Numbered from the stretch's first letter, positions 49,156 through 58,566 are shown. The stretch is DNA of 64,000 bases from Variovorax sp. OV329 (GCF_900114785.1 NZ_FOUG01000001.1:310001-374000), one strand, 5' to 3'. A program made the numbers and translations. Notes: generated from the letters alone by a model not told the origin.

Positions 49156-50136
49156 TTACTGCGGCTGCAGGCCGGCCGCCTTGACCAGCGCCGCGTTGCT
49201 CTTGATCTCGTCCTGGATGTAGGCGTCGAACTGCTCGGGCTTGAGCGTCCACGCGTCGGCGCCCAGCTTGTGGAAGCGTTCCTTCACCTCGGGGCTTGCC
49301 AGCGCCTTCTGCACTTCGTCGTGCAGGCGGTTGACGACGTCGCGCGGCGTCTTGGCCGGGGCCATCATGCCGATCCAGAAGTTGAACTCCGAGCCCGGCA
49401 CGCCGGCTTCGGCGGTGGTGGGCACGTTGGGCAGGGCGCTGGAGCGCTGCGGCGAGCCCACGGCCAGGGCCACCAGCTGGCCTTCCTTGATCTGGCCGAT
49501 CACCGGGGCGATGGGCGAGAAGTAGTAGTCCACGCGGCCGGCCATCACCTCGGTGACGGCCTCGCCCGATCCCTTGAAGGGGATGTTGGTCGCTTCGATC
49601 TTCGCGGCCACGCGGAACTTCTCGGCGTTCAGGTGGGTGGCGCTGCCCTGTCCGGCCGAGGCGTAGTTGATGCTGCCCGGCTTGGCGCGCGCGGCGGCCA
49701 GTAGTTCCTGCAGCGTCTTGATGTTCTTGGAGGGCGAGATCACCAGCGCGTTGGGCAGCGTGGAGATGGGCGTGATGCCCGCGAAGTCGTGCACCGTGTC
49801 GAAGGGCAGCTTGGCAAATGTCGAGGGGCTGACCGTGTGCGAGGACGAGTGAATCATGATCGTGTAGCCGTCCGGCGCGGCCGTGGCCACCATCTGCTGG
49901 CCGATCGTGCCGCTGGCGCCCGCGCGGTTGTCGATGACCACCGCCTGGCCCATGCTGGCGCTCATCTTGTCCGTGATGGCGCGGGCAATGATGTCCGTGG
50001 TGCTGCCCGCGGCAAAGGGCACGACGACGCGGATCGGCTTGGTGGGGTAGCCGTTCTGCGCAAGTGCGCCGGTGGCGGCGAGGCTGGCCAGGGCGACGAG
50101 CGAACTGGCGGCGGCAAGGCGGGCAAAGCGATTCAT
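49156..50136 (-). CDS. Bug/TctC-family periplasmic solute receptor
   Basis: The 326-residue precursor has a signal peptide (RLAAASSLVALASLAATGALAQ). The mature start is YPTKPIRVVVPFAAGSTTD, the Bug pattern. It is the first gene of the leftward operon. Its upstream gap (50137-50282) carries two copies of the GGTGAATT motif also found at the TetR and ABC promoters. Confidence 0.9.
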   Translation of the reverse strand: MNRFARLAAASSLVALASLAATGALAQNGYPTKPIRVVVPFAAGSTTDIIARAITDKMSASMGQAVVIDNRAGASGTIGQQMVATAAPDGYTIMIHSSSHTVSPSTFAKLPFDTVHDFAGITPISTLPNALVISPSKNIKTLQELLAAARAKPGSINYASAGQGSATHLNAEKFRVAAKIEATNIPFKGSGEAVTEVMAGRVDYYFSPIAPVIGQIKEGQLVALAVGSPQRSSALPNVPTTAEAGVPGSEFNFWIGMMAPAKTPRDVVNRLHDEVQKALASPEVKERFHKLGADAWTLKPEQFDAYIQDEIKSNAALVKAAGLQPQ

Positions 50137-50161
50137 CTCCAGAGGTCTCCGTTGTGTTCTT

Positions 50162-50180
50162 AATTCACCGGATAGTGAAT
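50162..50180 (-). promoter_or_regulatory. Candidate TetR operator 1 (GGTGAATT motif)
   Basis: Read on the minus strand the site ends CCGGTGAATT, and 13 of 19 bases match the site at 54405. It also contains the palindrome ATTCAC-N6-GTGAAT (50163-50180). It lies 26 bases upstream of the Bug gene start. Confidence 0.55.
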
Positions 50181-50279
50181 AGAAGGAATTCTAGGAGCGG
50201 CTTCTGGCGCGGGTCAAGAGTTCATTTCCCTAGGAAATGCGTGAAACGCTTGCCTGCCAGGGGCATTTGGTAAGGAATT

Positions 50280-50298
50280 AATTCACCAATCAGTTCGC
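50280..50298 (-). promoter_or_regulatory. Candidate TetR operator 2 (GGTGAATT motif)
   Basis: Read on the minus strand it ends GATTGGTGAATT, with 13 of 19 bases matching the site at 54405. It overlaps the stop codon of the enolase-superfamily gene and lies about 144 bases upstream of the Bug gene. The first of the two copies is closer to that promoter. Confidence 0.45.
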
Positions 50299-51707
50299 AT
50301 GGCATCCCAATGGATGCCGCCGCCCTTGCCCGTGCCGCCGAAGCCGGGCTCGGCCATCAGGGAGCCCAGCTCCAGCTGGCCGCCTTCGATGCGCAGCCGT
50401 ACCGCGCCGGCGCTGTGCTGGTAGAGGTCAGGGTGAACGCGCAGGAAGTTCTTCTGCTCCTCCTCGGGCAGGGCGGCCATGCCGTTGACGTAGTGGTGGC
50501 CGTTGCGCTCCACGTGCGAGAGGCCCAGCCAGCTGACCAGCGCCAGGTCCTGTTGCAGGCCCACGCCGGCTTGCATGGTCAGGTCTTCGCCCGAGAGAAA
50601 GAGGCGGGCCTGTTCGCTGCCCTGCGCGCAGCGGGCGGCGTTGATGGCGGACTTGTAGAAGCCCTTGCAGCTCTTGCTGGACACGCCGCGGTAGCCCAGC
50701 GCCTGTGCCTCCAGGAAGCTCTCGATGCGGCTGTCGGATTCATCCACCAGCAGCGGCATGCGAGCGGCGGCGCCCGACAGGTCCTGGTGCAGGGCCGTGG
50801 CGCGCTGGATGGGCTGCTCGATGAAGGCGCACTTCGCCGCCAGCTGGCGCAACGCCGGCTCGGCAAGGAAGGCCTCCAGGAACTGTTCGAAGGCGGCGGC
50901 GTCTTCGTACTGCTCGTTGCCGTCCAGCGTGACCAGTTCGGCGATCGGGTCGATCAGCCGCGCGATGCGTGACAGCCGCTGCAGGTCCGCGGCGGTGTCG
51001 CCGCAGAGCTTGAGCTTGAAGTGGCGGTGGCCGTATTGCGCAATGGCCGCCTCCAGCGAGGCGGGCAGGCCGTCTCGGGGCGCACCGCCAGCGGCGGCCT
51101 CGGCCTCCTCGATGGCGTCTGCCAGGCCCACCGTGTGGCGCGCCGCGATGCGCTGGCGTGGCTGCCGGGTGGCGGCAAAGGCATCGAAGTCGAAACCCTG
51201 CAGGTCCGGGGCCAGCTCGGCCGGCGCGATGCCGCCCAGGTTGGCCGACATGGCGTCGGCGAAGCTGCGGTCATACAGCAGGCACAGGGCATCCAGCAGC
51301 GCGCGGTCCAGCAGGGCCGGGCCGTAGCTGCTCACCAGCGGGTTCAGTCCGGCGCGCTGGCCAGCGTCCATCAGCGGCGTGTAGTGGGCCGCGAAATGCC
51401 CCCATGCGGTGTGCATGTCGCTGCTGGACGTGTAGGCCGCGCGTGCCTGATGCAGCGCGCGCCGCAGCTGGTTGAAGTTGTCCTCGTTGGACAGCTTGGG
51501 GTTCTTGTCGAACCACTTGGGAATCATCATCTCCGCCGCGCACCCTTCGCCGATGCTGCCGTCTTCCAGGCGGATGCGCGCATGCACGTACACCTGCGGA
51601 CAGGCGGTGACCGTGGCCGCCCCGAAGCGGAAGGGCAGGCGCAGCACCACCTCGCGCTCGAAGAAGCGGATGGCTTCGACGGCGAAGCGTGGGGCCGGCG
51701 TGGGCAT
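50283..51707 (-). CDS. Enolase-superfamily protein (mandelate racemase-like)
   Basis: The 474-residue protein is longer than typical members (about 370-430). Superfamily features are FKLKLCGD (acid/base Lys), TLDGNEQYED (metal Asp), FIEQPI (metal Glu), VDESDSR (metal ligand) and SSKSCKGFYKS (late Lys). A large N-terminal capping region precedes them. These enzymes abstract the proton alpha to a carboxylate, causing dehydration or epimerisation. It follows the NMT1-type importer genes by 2 bases. The substrate is unknown. Confidence 0.85.
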   Translation of the reverse strand: MPTPAPRFAVEAIRFFEREVVLRLPFRFGAATVTACPQVYVHARIRLEDGSIGEGCAAEMMIPKWFDKNPKLSNEDNFNQLRRALHQARAAYTSSSDMHTAWGHFAAHYTPLMDAGQRAGLNPLVSSYGPALLDRALLDALCLLYDRSFADAMSANLGGIAPAELAPDLQGFDFDAFAATRQPRQRIAARHTVGLADAIEEAEAAAGGAPRDGLPASLEAAIAQYGHRHFKLKLCGDTAADLQRLSRIARLIDPIAELVTLDGNEQYEDAAAFEQFLEAFLAEPALRQLAAKCAFIEQPIQRATALHQDLSGAAARMPLLVDESDSRIESFLEAQALGYRGVSSKSCKGFYKSAINAARCAQGSEQARLFLSGEDLTMQAGVGLQQDLALVSWLGLSHVERNGHHYVNGMAALPEEEQKNFLRVHPDLYQHSAGAVRLRIEGGQLELGSLMAEPGFGGTGKGGGIHWDAMRTDW

Positions 51708-51709
51708 GC

Positions 51710-52504
<795 letters not shown>

Positions 52505-52529
52505 GGGCGCGGGCGGCTTTCTGCTGCAG

Positions 52530-53534
52530 TTACCTGGCCGACGGCAGGAAGTCGAGCGTCACGTAGTCCTCGGGCTTGCCGCGCGTGGACGCTTCCATGC
52601 CGCCGTACTGCACCAGCAGGTCCAGCGATTTGTCGACGTTCTTCATGTCCACGCGGAAGGGCGGCTGGTTCTGCGTCTCGGCCGTGTGGTAGAGCGCCAC
52701 GCTCTGCTTCATGCCCACGATGAGCGTGTCGCGCACGCCGGCCTTGGGGTTGGCCTTGAGCATCGCGTCCACCGCGGCCTCGGGGCTTTTCTCGGCGGCT
52801 TCGGCGGCCTTGGTCGAGGCGCGCATGAAGCGCTTGACCAGGTCCGGGTTCTCGGTGAGCAGGTTCTTGTTGGCGATGATGCCCGAGCTGATCTGGTTCA
52901 CGCCCGAGTCGGCAAAGCGGATCGGCGTCACCGGCTTGCCGGTGGCGTCCTGCAGCTTGATGGCCTGGTCCATCACGTAGCCCAGCAGCAGGTCGGCCTG
53001 GCCGTTCATCACGGCGTTGAGCTTGGTCTGTGCGTCGCCCGAGACGATCTTGACCTGGTCGGCCGTGATGTTATTGGCCTTGAGGAACACCGGCCACATC
53101 TGCGACATAGAGTCGCCCGGCGTCACCGCCACCGTCTTGCCGATGATGTCCTTGGGCGCCTTGATGTTCTTCTCGGTAAAGCCCATGACCGACATCGGGC
53201 TCACTTGGAACAGCACGCCGGTCGACTTCAGCGGCGCGCCCTTGGCGGCGGCCTTGATCATGGTGGTGACGTCGATGTAGCCGAAGGTGGCCGACTTGGC
53301 CGCCACCGCCTGCGCGGTCACGGCCGAGCCGCGGCCTTCCTGGATCTCCAGGTCGATGCCCTCGTCGGCATAGAAGCCGCGCTCCTTGCCCAGGAAGAAG
53401 GGCGCATGCTCGCTGTAGAGGTACCAGTTGAGCATCAGCGTGACCTTGTCGGCGGGCTTTTGCTGGGCCTGCGCGGGCGCCAGGGCCACCAGCGCGCCGA
53501 CGGCGCCGGCCAGCAGGGCGGGAAGCATCTTCAT
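52530..53534 (-). CDS. ABC transporter substrate-binding protein, NMT1/THI5/SsuA type
   Basis: The 334-residue precursor has a signal peptide (LPALLAGAVGALVALAPAQAQ). The mature protein contains VTLMLNWYLYSEHAPFFLGKERGFYADEGIDLE, the NMT1/SsuA opening. It supplies ligand to the adjacent permease and ATPase. The ligand is unknown and the regulon context does not point to sulfonates or thiamine. Confidence 0.9.
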   Translation of the reverse strand: MKMLPALLAGAVGALVALAPAQAQQKPADKVTLMLNWYLYSEHAPFFLGKERGFYADEGIDLEIQEGRGSAVTAQAVAAKSATFGYIDVTTMIKAAAKGAPLKSTGVLFQVSPMSVMGFTEKNIKAPKDIIGKTVAVTPGDSMSQMWPVFLKANNITADQVKIVSGDAQTKLNAVMNGQADLLLGYVMDQAIKLQDATGKPVTPIRFADSGVNQISSGIIANKNLLTENPDLVKRFMRASTKAAEAAEKSPEAAVDAMLKANPKAGVRDTLIVGMKQSVALYHTAETQNQPPFRVDMKNVDKSLDLLVQYGGMEASTRGKPEDYVTLDFLPSAR

Positions 53535-53570
53535 GGTTGTCTCCTTCTTGATCTGTGGGACTAGCGAGGC

Positions 53571-54344
53571 TCAGAACACCTGGCGCTGCGAGGCGTGCCA
53601 GGGAATCATCAGCCGCTCGACGAGGTCGACGGCGACGAACAGGACCACGCCGATGCTCGACAGCACCACCAGCGCGGCGAACATCAGGGGCAGGTCGAAG
53701 TTGCCGTTGGCCACCTGCAGCACGTAGCCGATGCCGGAGTTGGAGCCCACGAACTCGCCGACGACGGCGCCCACCACGGCCAGCGTGATCGACACCTTCA
53801 GGCCGCTGAAGATGGCCGGCAGCGCCTGCGGCAGGCTGATCTTGAAGAAGGTCTGCAGCCGGCTCGCACCCATGGAACGCGCCAGGTCCAGCATGTCGGG
53901 CTCCACCGACTTGAAGCCCATCACCGTGGACACCACCACCGGGAAGAAGCCCAGCAGGAAGGCCGACACCACCTTGGGAAAGATGCCGAAGCCGAACCAC
54001 ACCACGAAGAGCGGCGCGATCGCCACCTTGGGAATGCTCTGCGAGAACACCAGCAGCGGGTAGACGTAGGACTCCACCAGCCGCGAGTAGGCGATGCACA
54101 TCGCGATGGGGATGCCGATGAGGATGGTCAGGCCAAAGCCGCCCAGCGTGGCCAGCGTGGTCTTCCAGCTTTCGGCGAGCAGTCGCGGCCATTCGGCCAC
54201 CAGTTGCTTGACCACCTGCAGCGGCGGCGGGATGAGGTAGGCCGGGATCTTGAACAGGCGGATGGCCAGGTCCCACAGCACGAGCAGCACCACGATGAGC
54301 ACGAAGGGGCGTAGTGCCGGCTGCAGCAGCAGGTTGCGAAGCAT
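53571..54344 (-). CDS. ABC transporter permease, SsuC/TauC type
   Basis: The 257-residue permease starts at ATG 54344 (MLRNLLLQPALRPFVLIVV). A longer frame to 54449 is out-competed by this start, which places helix 1 at the N-terminus. The EAA-like loop is LDLARSMGASRLQTFFKISLP. It is the first gene of the operon reading left to the enolase-superfamily gene. The operator-like site at 54405 is 60 bases upstream. Confidence 0.9.
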   Translation of the reverse strand: MLRNLLLQPALRPFVLIVVLLVLWDLAIRLFKIPAYLIPPPLQVVKQLVAEWPRLLAESWKTTLATLGGFGLTILIGIPIAMCIAYSRLVESYVYPLLVFSQSIPKVAIAPLFVVWFGFGIFPKVVSAFLLGFFPVVVSTVMGFKSVEPDMLDLARSMGASRLQTFFKISLPQALPAIFSGLKVSITLAVVGAVVGEFVGSNSGIGYVLQVANGNFDLPLMFAALVVLSSIGVVLFVAVDLVERLMIPWHASQRQVF

Positions 54345-54404
54345 GGAAGAAGAACTCCGGTGGGCAAGCCGATGCCGGCACGCACCCTCCGGGCGCGCAC
54401 TGCA

Positions 54405-54423
54405 TGTAACCAATCGGTGAATT
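54405..54423. promoter_or_regulatory. Candidate TetR operator 3 (ACC-N4-GGTGAATT)
   Basis: TGTAACCAATCGGTGAATT matches the 55131 site in 17 of 19 bases. It has an ACC-N4-GGT dyad at its centre. It lies 60 bases upstream of the ABC permease start and 62 bases past the TetR stop, so it serves the ABC operon. Confidence 0.65.
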
Positions 54424-54485
54424 CTTTGGCCCGCCGCCCCTGGTGTCAATCGCCCCTAGGGAAAGCACGGGGCGATGGGCGGGCG

Positions 54486-55124
54486 CTACTTCAGAACGTA
54501 GCCCAGCACCATTTCCTTCATGTGCGACAGGCGTTGCGCCAGCGCCTTGGGCGTGCGCAGGTCGCGCCCGAAGATGGTGGAGAGGGTGGGGTTGTTCGAC
54601 AGGTAGAAGTAGCAGATCGAGGCGATCGAGATGTAGAGCTGGATCGGGTCGACGCCGTCGCGGAACAGGTCCTGCTTGCGCCCGCGCTCCAGCACCTCGG
54701 CCAGCATCGCGACCAGCGGCGAGTTCATTTCCTGGATGCGCTTGGACTGCTTCAGGTGCACCGCCTGGTGCAGGTTCTCGCTGTTGAGCAGCGCGATGAA
54801 CTCGGGGTGCTCCAGGTAGTAGTGCCAGGTGAAGGAGACCAGCTGGCGGATGGCTTCCACCGGGTCCATCTCGTCCAGGTGCAGCGCCTGCTCGGCGGTT
54901 CGGATGTCGGCGTAGGTGCGCTCGAGCACTGCCAGGAAGAGCTCGTCCTTGTTGCCGAAGTAGTAATAGATCAGGCGCTTGTTGATCTCGGCGCGCTCGG
55001 CGATGCGGTCGACCCGGCCGCCGGCGTAGCCGTACTGCGCGAACTCGTCCATCGCCGCGGCAAGGATCAGCAACTGCGACTTGTCGGCATCGCGCAGGCG
55101 GGGGGCGGCGGAGGTGGCGGGCAT
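54486..55124 (-). CDS. TetR-family transcriptional regulator
   Basis: The 212-residue protein has the N-terminal TetR helix-turn-helix with AAAMDEFAQYGYAGGRVDRIAERAEINKRLIYYYFGNKDELF. The C-terminal ligand/dimer domain includes the YYLEHPEFIALL region common in RutR-like members. It starts at 55124, only 7 bases from an operator-like site, so it probably represses itself and the divergent ThDP gene. It lies between the ABC operon and that gene. Confidence 0.9.
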   Translation of the reverse strand: MPATSAAPRLRDADKSQLLILAAAMDEFAQYGYAGGRVDRIAERAEINKRLIYYYFGNKDELFLAVLERTYADIRTAEQALHLDEMDPVEAIRQLVSFTWHYYLEHPEFIALLNSENLHQAVHLKQSKRIQEMNSPLVAMLAEVLERGRKQDLFRDGVDPIQLYISIASICYFYLSNNPTLSTIFGRDLRTPKALAQRLSHMKEMVLGYVLK

Positions 55125-55130
55125 CTTCTT

Positions 55131-55149
55131 TGTAACCAGTGGGTGAATT
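55131..55149. promoter_or_regulatory. Candidate TetR operator 4 (ACC-N4-GGTGAATT)
   Basis: TGTAACCAGTGGGTGAATT differs from the 54405 site at 2 of 19 positions. It sits immediately upstream of the tetR start and about 84 bases before the ThDP gene start. This position suits autoregulation and control of both divergent genes. Confidence 0.65.
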
Positions 55150-55232
55150 GTGCGCTGCCGCCGGATTGTGCGGCGGCCAGGCGCGATGTGCGACACCATA
55201 ATGGACGAATCACCCCTTTCTCCTCGTTTTCC

Positions 55233-56957
55233 ATGAGCGCAACACCTGCCGGCCACCTGATCGTCCAGTGCCTGATCGAACAAGGGGTGGACACCTGCTT
55301 CGGCGTGCCGGGCGAAAGCTTCCTGGCCGTGCTCGACGGCTTCCATGCCGAGCGCGAGCGCATCCGCTTCATCACCAACCGGCAGGAGGGCGGCGCCGCC
55401 TTCATGGCCGACGCCCACGCGCGCATCACCGGCCGCCCCGGCGTGTGCTTCGTGACGCGCGGGCCGGGGGCCACCAATGCCTCCATCGGCGTGCACAACG
55501 CCTTCCAGGACTCGACGCCGCTGGTGCTCTTCATCGGCGACGTGGGCAGCGACTTCCGCGACCGCGAAGCTTTCCAGGAAGTGGACTACGGCAGCTTCTT
55601 CGGGCCCAGCACCAAGGGCTTCGCCAAGCGCGTGGAGCGCATCGACGACGCCGAGCGCATCCCTGAATACGTGTCGCGCGCCTTCGCCACCGCCATGAAC
55701 GGTCGTCCCGGCCCGGTGGTGCTGGTGCTGCCGGAAGACATGCTTGCCAAGGTTGCGCAGGCAAAGCCCCTGCCGCGCGTGGAGGCGGTGCAGCCCTGGA
55801 GCGACCCGGGCTCGCTGCGCGAACTGCGCGAGCTGCTGCTGGCCGCGAAGAAGCCCTTCGTCATCGCCGGCGGCAGCGGCTGGACGCCGCAAGCGGCCCA
55901 GGCGCTGCAGCGCTTCGCCGAGAACTGGCGCCTGCCGGTGGGCAACGCCTTCCGCTTCCAGGACACCTTTGACAACCATCATCCGCTGTACGGGGGCGAC
56001 GTGGGCATCGCCCTCAACCCGAAGCTGGCACAGCGCGTGAAGGACGCCGACCTCGTCATCGCCATCGGACCGCGCCTGGGCGAGATGACCACCAGCGGCT
56101 ACACGCTGCTGGAGGCGCCCAGGTCGAAGCAGAAGCTGGTGCACATCCATGCCAGCGCCGAGGAACTCAACCGCGTCTACCAGGCCGACCTGGCCATCAA
56201 CGCCGGCATGAGCGCGGCTGCGCGCAGCCTGGAAGTGCTCACCGCGCCGCCCGAGCTGCCGTGGGAAGCGTGGACGCAGGCGGCCCATGCCGACTACCTG
56301 GCCAACCTGGAGGCCAACCCCCTGGCCGGCATGCCGGCCGGCGCGCCGCCGCGCGGCCAGGTGGACATGGCCGAGGTGGTGGCGCTGCTGCAGAAGCACC
56401 TGCCACCGGATGCGGCCATTACCAACGGCGCCGGCAACTTCGCCAGCTGGGTGCACCGCTTCTTCCGCTACCACGGCCTCGCCAAGGGGCACAAGACACA
56501 GCTGGCGCCCACCAGCGGGGCGATGGGCTACGGCGTGCCGGCCGGCATCGCCGCCAACCTGGTGAGCGGCCGCGTGGCCTTCACCATTGCCGGCGACGGC
56601 GACTTCCTCATGAATGGGCAGGAGCTGGCCACCGCGGTGCAGCATGGCGGCAAGAGCATCATCGTGCTGCTCAACAACGGCATGTTCGGCACCATCCGCA
56701 TGCACCAGGAGCGCGAGTACCCGACGCAGGTCAGCGGCACGCAGCTGCGCAACCCCGACTTCTGCGCGCTGGCCCGGGCCTACGGCTATGCGGCCGAGCA
56801 GGTGACCGAGACCTCGCAGTTCGAAGCGGCCCTGCTGCGCGCTCTGGCGGCCGACACGGGCACGCTGATCGAGATCCCGCTGGACCCGGAGGTCATCACC
56901 ACGCGCGGCACGCTGAGCTCGATTACGCAGTCGGCCAAGGCGCGCCTGGCCAGCTAG
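55233..56957 (+). CDS. Thiamine diphosphate-dependent enzyme (acetolactate synthase-like large subunit family)
   Basis: The 574-residue protein has GVPGESFLAVLDGF and RQEGGAAFMADA, with the Glu that activates ThDP, in the N-terminal domain. The ThDP/Mg site is GDGDFLMNGQELATAVQHGG followed by NNGMFGT. It lacks a visible partner small subunit, so it may not be a true acetolactate synthase; oxalyl-CoA or benzoylformate-type decarboxylases, or a carboligase, are alternatives. It is divergent from TetR and probably in the same regulon. Confidence 0.88.
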   Translation: MSATPAGHLIVQCLIEQGVDTCFGVPGESFLAVLDGFHAERERIRFITNRQEGGAAFMADAHARITGRPGVCFVTRGPGATNASIGVHNAFQDSTPLVLFIGDVGSDFRDREAFQEVDYGSFFGPSTKGFAKRVERIDDAERIPEYVSRAFATAMNGRPGPVVLVLPEDMLAKVAQAKPLPRVEAVQPWSDPGSLRELRELLLAAKKPFVIAGGSGWTPQAAQALQRFAENWRLPVGNAFRFQDTFDNHHPLYGGDVGIALNPKLAQRVKDADLVIAIGPRLGEMTTSGYTLLEAPRSKQKLVHIHASAEELNRVYQADLAINAGMSAAARSLEVLTAPPELPWEAWTQAAHADYLANLEANPLAGMPAGAPPRGQVDMAEVVALLQKHLPPDAAITNGAGNFASWVHRFFRYHGLAKGHKTQLAPTSGAMGYGVPAGIAANLVSGRVAFTIAGDGDFLMNGQELATAVQHGGKSIIVLLNNGMFGTIRMHQEREYPTQVSGTQLRNPDFCALARAYGYAAEQVTETSQFEAALLRALAADTGTLIEIPLDPEVITTRGTLSSITQSAKARLAS

Positions 56958-56978
56958 GCGCCGGCGGCAGGCAAAGAA

Positions 56979-57000
56979 AAAGCCGGCGGGTGCCGGCTTT
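56979..57000. terminator. Bidirectional intrinsic terminator
   Basis: AAAGCCGGC and GCCGGCTTT form a perfect 9-bp stem with loop GGGT. On the minus strand the stem is followed by TTTTCTTT, and on the plus strand by TTT and C-rich sequence. It ends both the ThDP gene (plus) and the SWIB gene (minus), which converge here. Confidence 0.85.
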
Positions 57001-57041
57001 CTTCATGGCGGGTGCGGCTGGCGCACCCCAAGCGCAGAGGC

Positions 57042-57464
57042 TTACTTGACGTGCTTGCCGATCAGCGCGGCCAGCTCGAACATCGAGACCTGGCTCTTGC
57101 CGAAGATTTCCTTCAGCTTGGCGTCGGCATTGATCATGCGCTTGTTGGCCTTGTCCTGCAGGTTGTTCTTCTTGATGTAGTCCCACAGCTTGCTCACGAT
57201 GGCGGTGCGCGGCAGGGGAGCCGAGCCGACCACGGCGCCCAGGGCGGCGCTGGGGGTCAGGGCCTTCATGAAAGCGGCGTTGGGGGTGCGCTTCTTGGCA
57301 GGAGCGGCCTTCTTCGCGGGAGCAGCCTTCTTGGCCGGAGCGGCCTTCTTGGCGGGAGCAGCCTTCTTGGCCGGTGCGGCCTTCTTCGCCGGTGCAGCCT
57401 TCTTGGCCGGAGCGGCCTTCTTTGCCGGGGCTTTCTTGGCCGGGGCCTTCTTTGCAGTTGCCAT
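57042..57464 (-). CDS. SWIB/MDM2-domain protein with lysine-rich histone-H1-like N-terminus
   Basis: The 140-residue protein begins MATAKK. It then has two APAKK units and seven AAPAKK units up to residue 58, giving a strongly basic, disordered arm. Residues from about 66 to the end form a SWIB domain: LTPSAALGAVVGSAPLPRTAIVSKLWDYI and SMFELAALIGKHVK. Such AKP-rich arms bind DNA like histone H1. SWIB is mainly eukaryotic but known in Chlamydia and betaproteobacteria. It is probably a nucleoid-associated protein. It is monocistronic. Confidence 0.88.
   Translation of the reverse strand: MATAKKAPAKKAPAKKAAPAKKAAPAKKAAPAKKAAPAKKAAPAKKAAPAKKAAPAKKRTPNAAFMKALTPSAALGAVVGSAPLPRTAIVSKLWDYIKKNNLQDKANKRMINADAKLKEIFGKSQVSMFELAALIGKHVK
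57291..57464. repeat. Tandem repeat of 18-bp units encoding AAPAKK
   Basis: The 5' 174 bases of the SWIB gene encode MATAKK, two 15-bp APAKK units and seven 18-bp AAPAKK units. Copies differ only at synonymous positions, so the array can change length by recombination or slippage without breaking the frame. Confidence 0.8.
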
Positions 57465-57573
57465 GGTTGATGTCCTTTTTTGGATTAGAGATTCACCAAT
57501 GAAATCTTCGCTCCACTGGCATTGCGGATGCTAAGGGAGAAGAAACGCGTTTCCAAGGGAGAGAAGCACTTTT

Positions 57574-58566
57574 TCATTGGGAGTTGTTGTTTTTTTCAGA
57601 GGGAAGTGCCCCTGGGACGCCAGAGGGAGACGCACTGCGGCGTCCAGGCCATGTCGCCAGGAGCACACCCAGGAGTGCCGCAGCGAAGGCGAGCATCTGC
57701 AAAGCGGAGAGTTTTTCGCCCAGCACGAGCACGCCGACGAGTGCTGCGCTCACAGGCAGCATCACCGTGAAAACCCCTGCCTGCGAAGCCGGAACGCTGC
57801 GCAGGCCGGTCATCCACAGCCACACGGTCCAGATGCTGGCAGCCAGCGCGTAGAGCACCAGGAAGCCCCAGAAGGGCAGCGGCACCGCACGAAAGTCGAA
57901 GCTCAGGGCAAACCAGATGCCGAAGGGCGTGGAGAGCACGAAGCCCCACAGGTTGATGAGCGCGCTGATGCGCCGCGGCCCCAATTTGCCCGTGAGCGAC
58001 TTGCCGATCACCGCGTACGAGGCCTCGCATAGCACCGCGCCGAACACCAGCAGGTTGCCCAGCCAGGGCAGGGACGCGGCGTTGCCCGCATGCTCCCCGC
58101 CGTGCGCGCCGCCGCCGTGCGAGGGCGCCAGCGCGAGCAGGCCGATGCCCGCGGCCGAGCAGGCGATCGCGCCCACCACGCGGCCGCCGATGCGCTCGCG
58201 CAGGAAGATCCAGCTGATGATCGCCACCATCGCCGGGATGGCCGCCATGATCACGCCGGCCGAGACGGCGCTGGTCAGGCTCACGCCGAACAGCATGCAG
58301 ATCGAGAACAGGAAGTTGCCCAGGAAGGACTCGAGGAACACCAGGCCCCGCGTGCGCCGCGTCATGGGCGGCTCGCTGGCAGGCCGGCGCAGCCAGTGCG
58401 GCATGGCCAGCGCCGCGATGCCGAAACGCAGCCAGGCCAGCAGCAGCACCGGGAATGCCGCGACCAGCGGCTTGGACAGGGCCACGTAGCAACCCACCAG
58501 TGACATGCTGAGGGCCAGGCAGGCGTAGGCGACGATGCGCGGGGGGTGGTGATGGTCGGAACTCAA
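57574..58566 (-). CDS. DMT-family (EamA) transporter
   Basis: The 330-residue protein has about 10 membrane helices in two EamA repeats. It starts at a TTG codon (58566) and reads PPRIVAYACLALSMSLVGCY; no ATG is placed well enough to keep helix 1. The His-rich loop SHGGGAHGGEHAGN in the middle is notable and may bind metal. EamA proteins export metabolites or take up nucleotide sugars or amino acids. It is 35 bases from the divergent AIG2-like gene. Confidence 0.85.
   Translation of the reverse strand: MSSDHHHPPRIVAYACLALSMSLVGCYVALSKPLVAAFPVLLLAWLRFGIAALAMPHWLRRPASEPPMTRRTRGLVFLESFLGNFLFSICMLFGVSLTSAVSAGVIMAAIPAMVAIISWIFLRERIGGRVVGAIACSAAGIGLLALAPSHGGGAHGGEHAGNAASLPWLGNLLVFGAVLCEASYAVIGKSLTGKLGPRRISALINLWGFVLSTPFGIWFALSFDFRAVPLPFWGFLVLYALAASIWTVWLWMTGLRSVPASQAGVFTVMLPVSAALVGVLVLGEKLSALQMLAFAAALLGVLLATWPGRRSASPSGVPGALPSEKNNNSQ

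Noticed and set aside
57480..57573. A/T-rich stretch upstream of the SWIB gene as a possible additional small gene
   Set aside because: No start codon with a ribosome-binding site and no coding pattern; it most likely holds the SWIB promoter.
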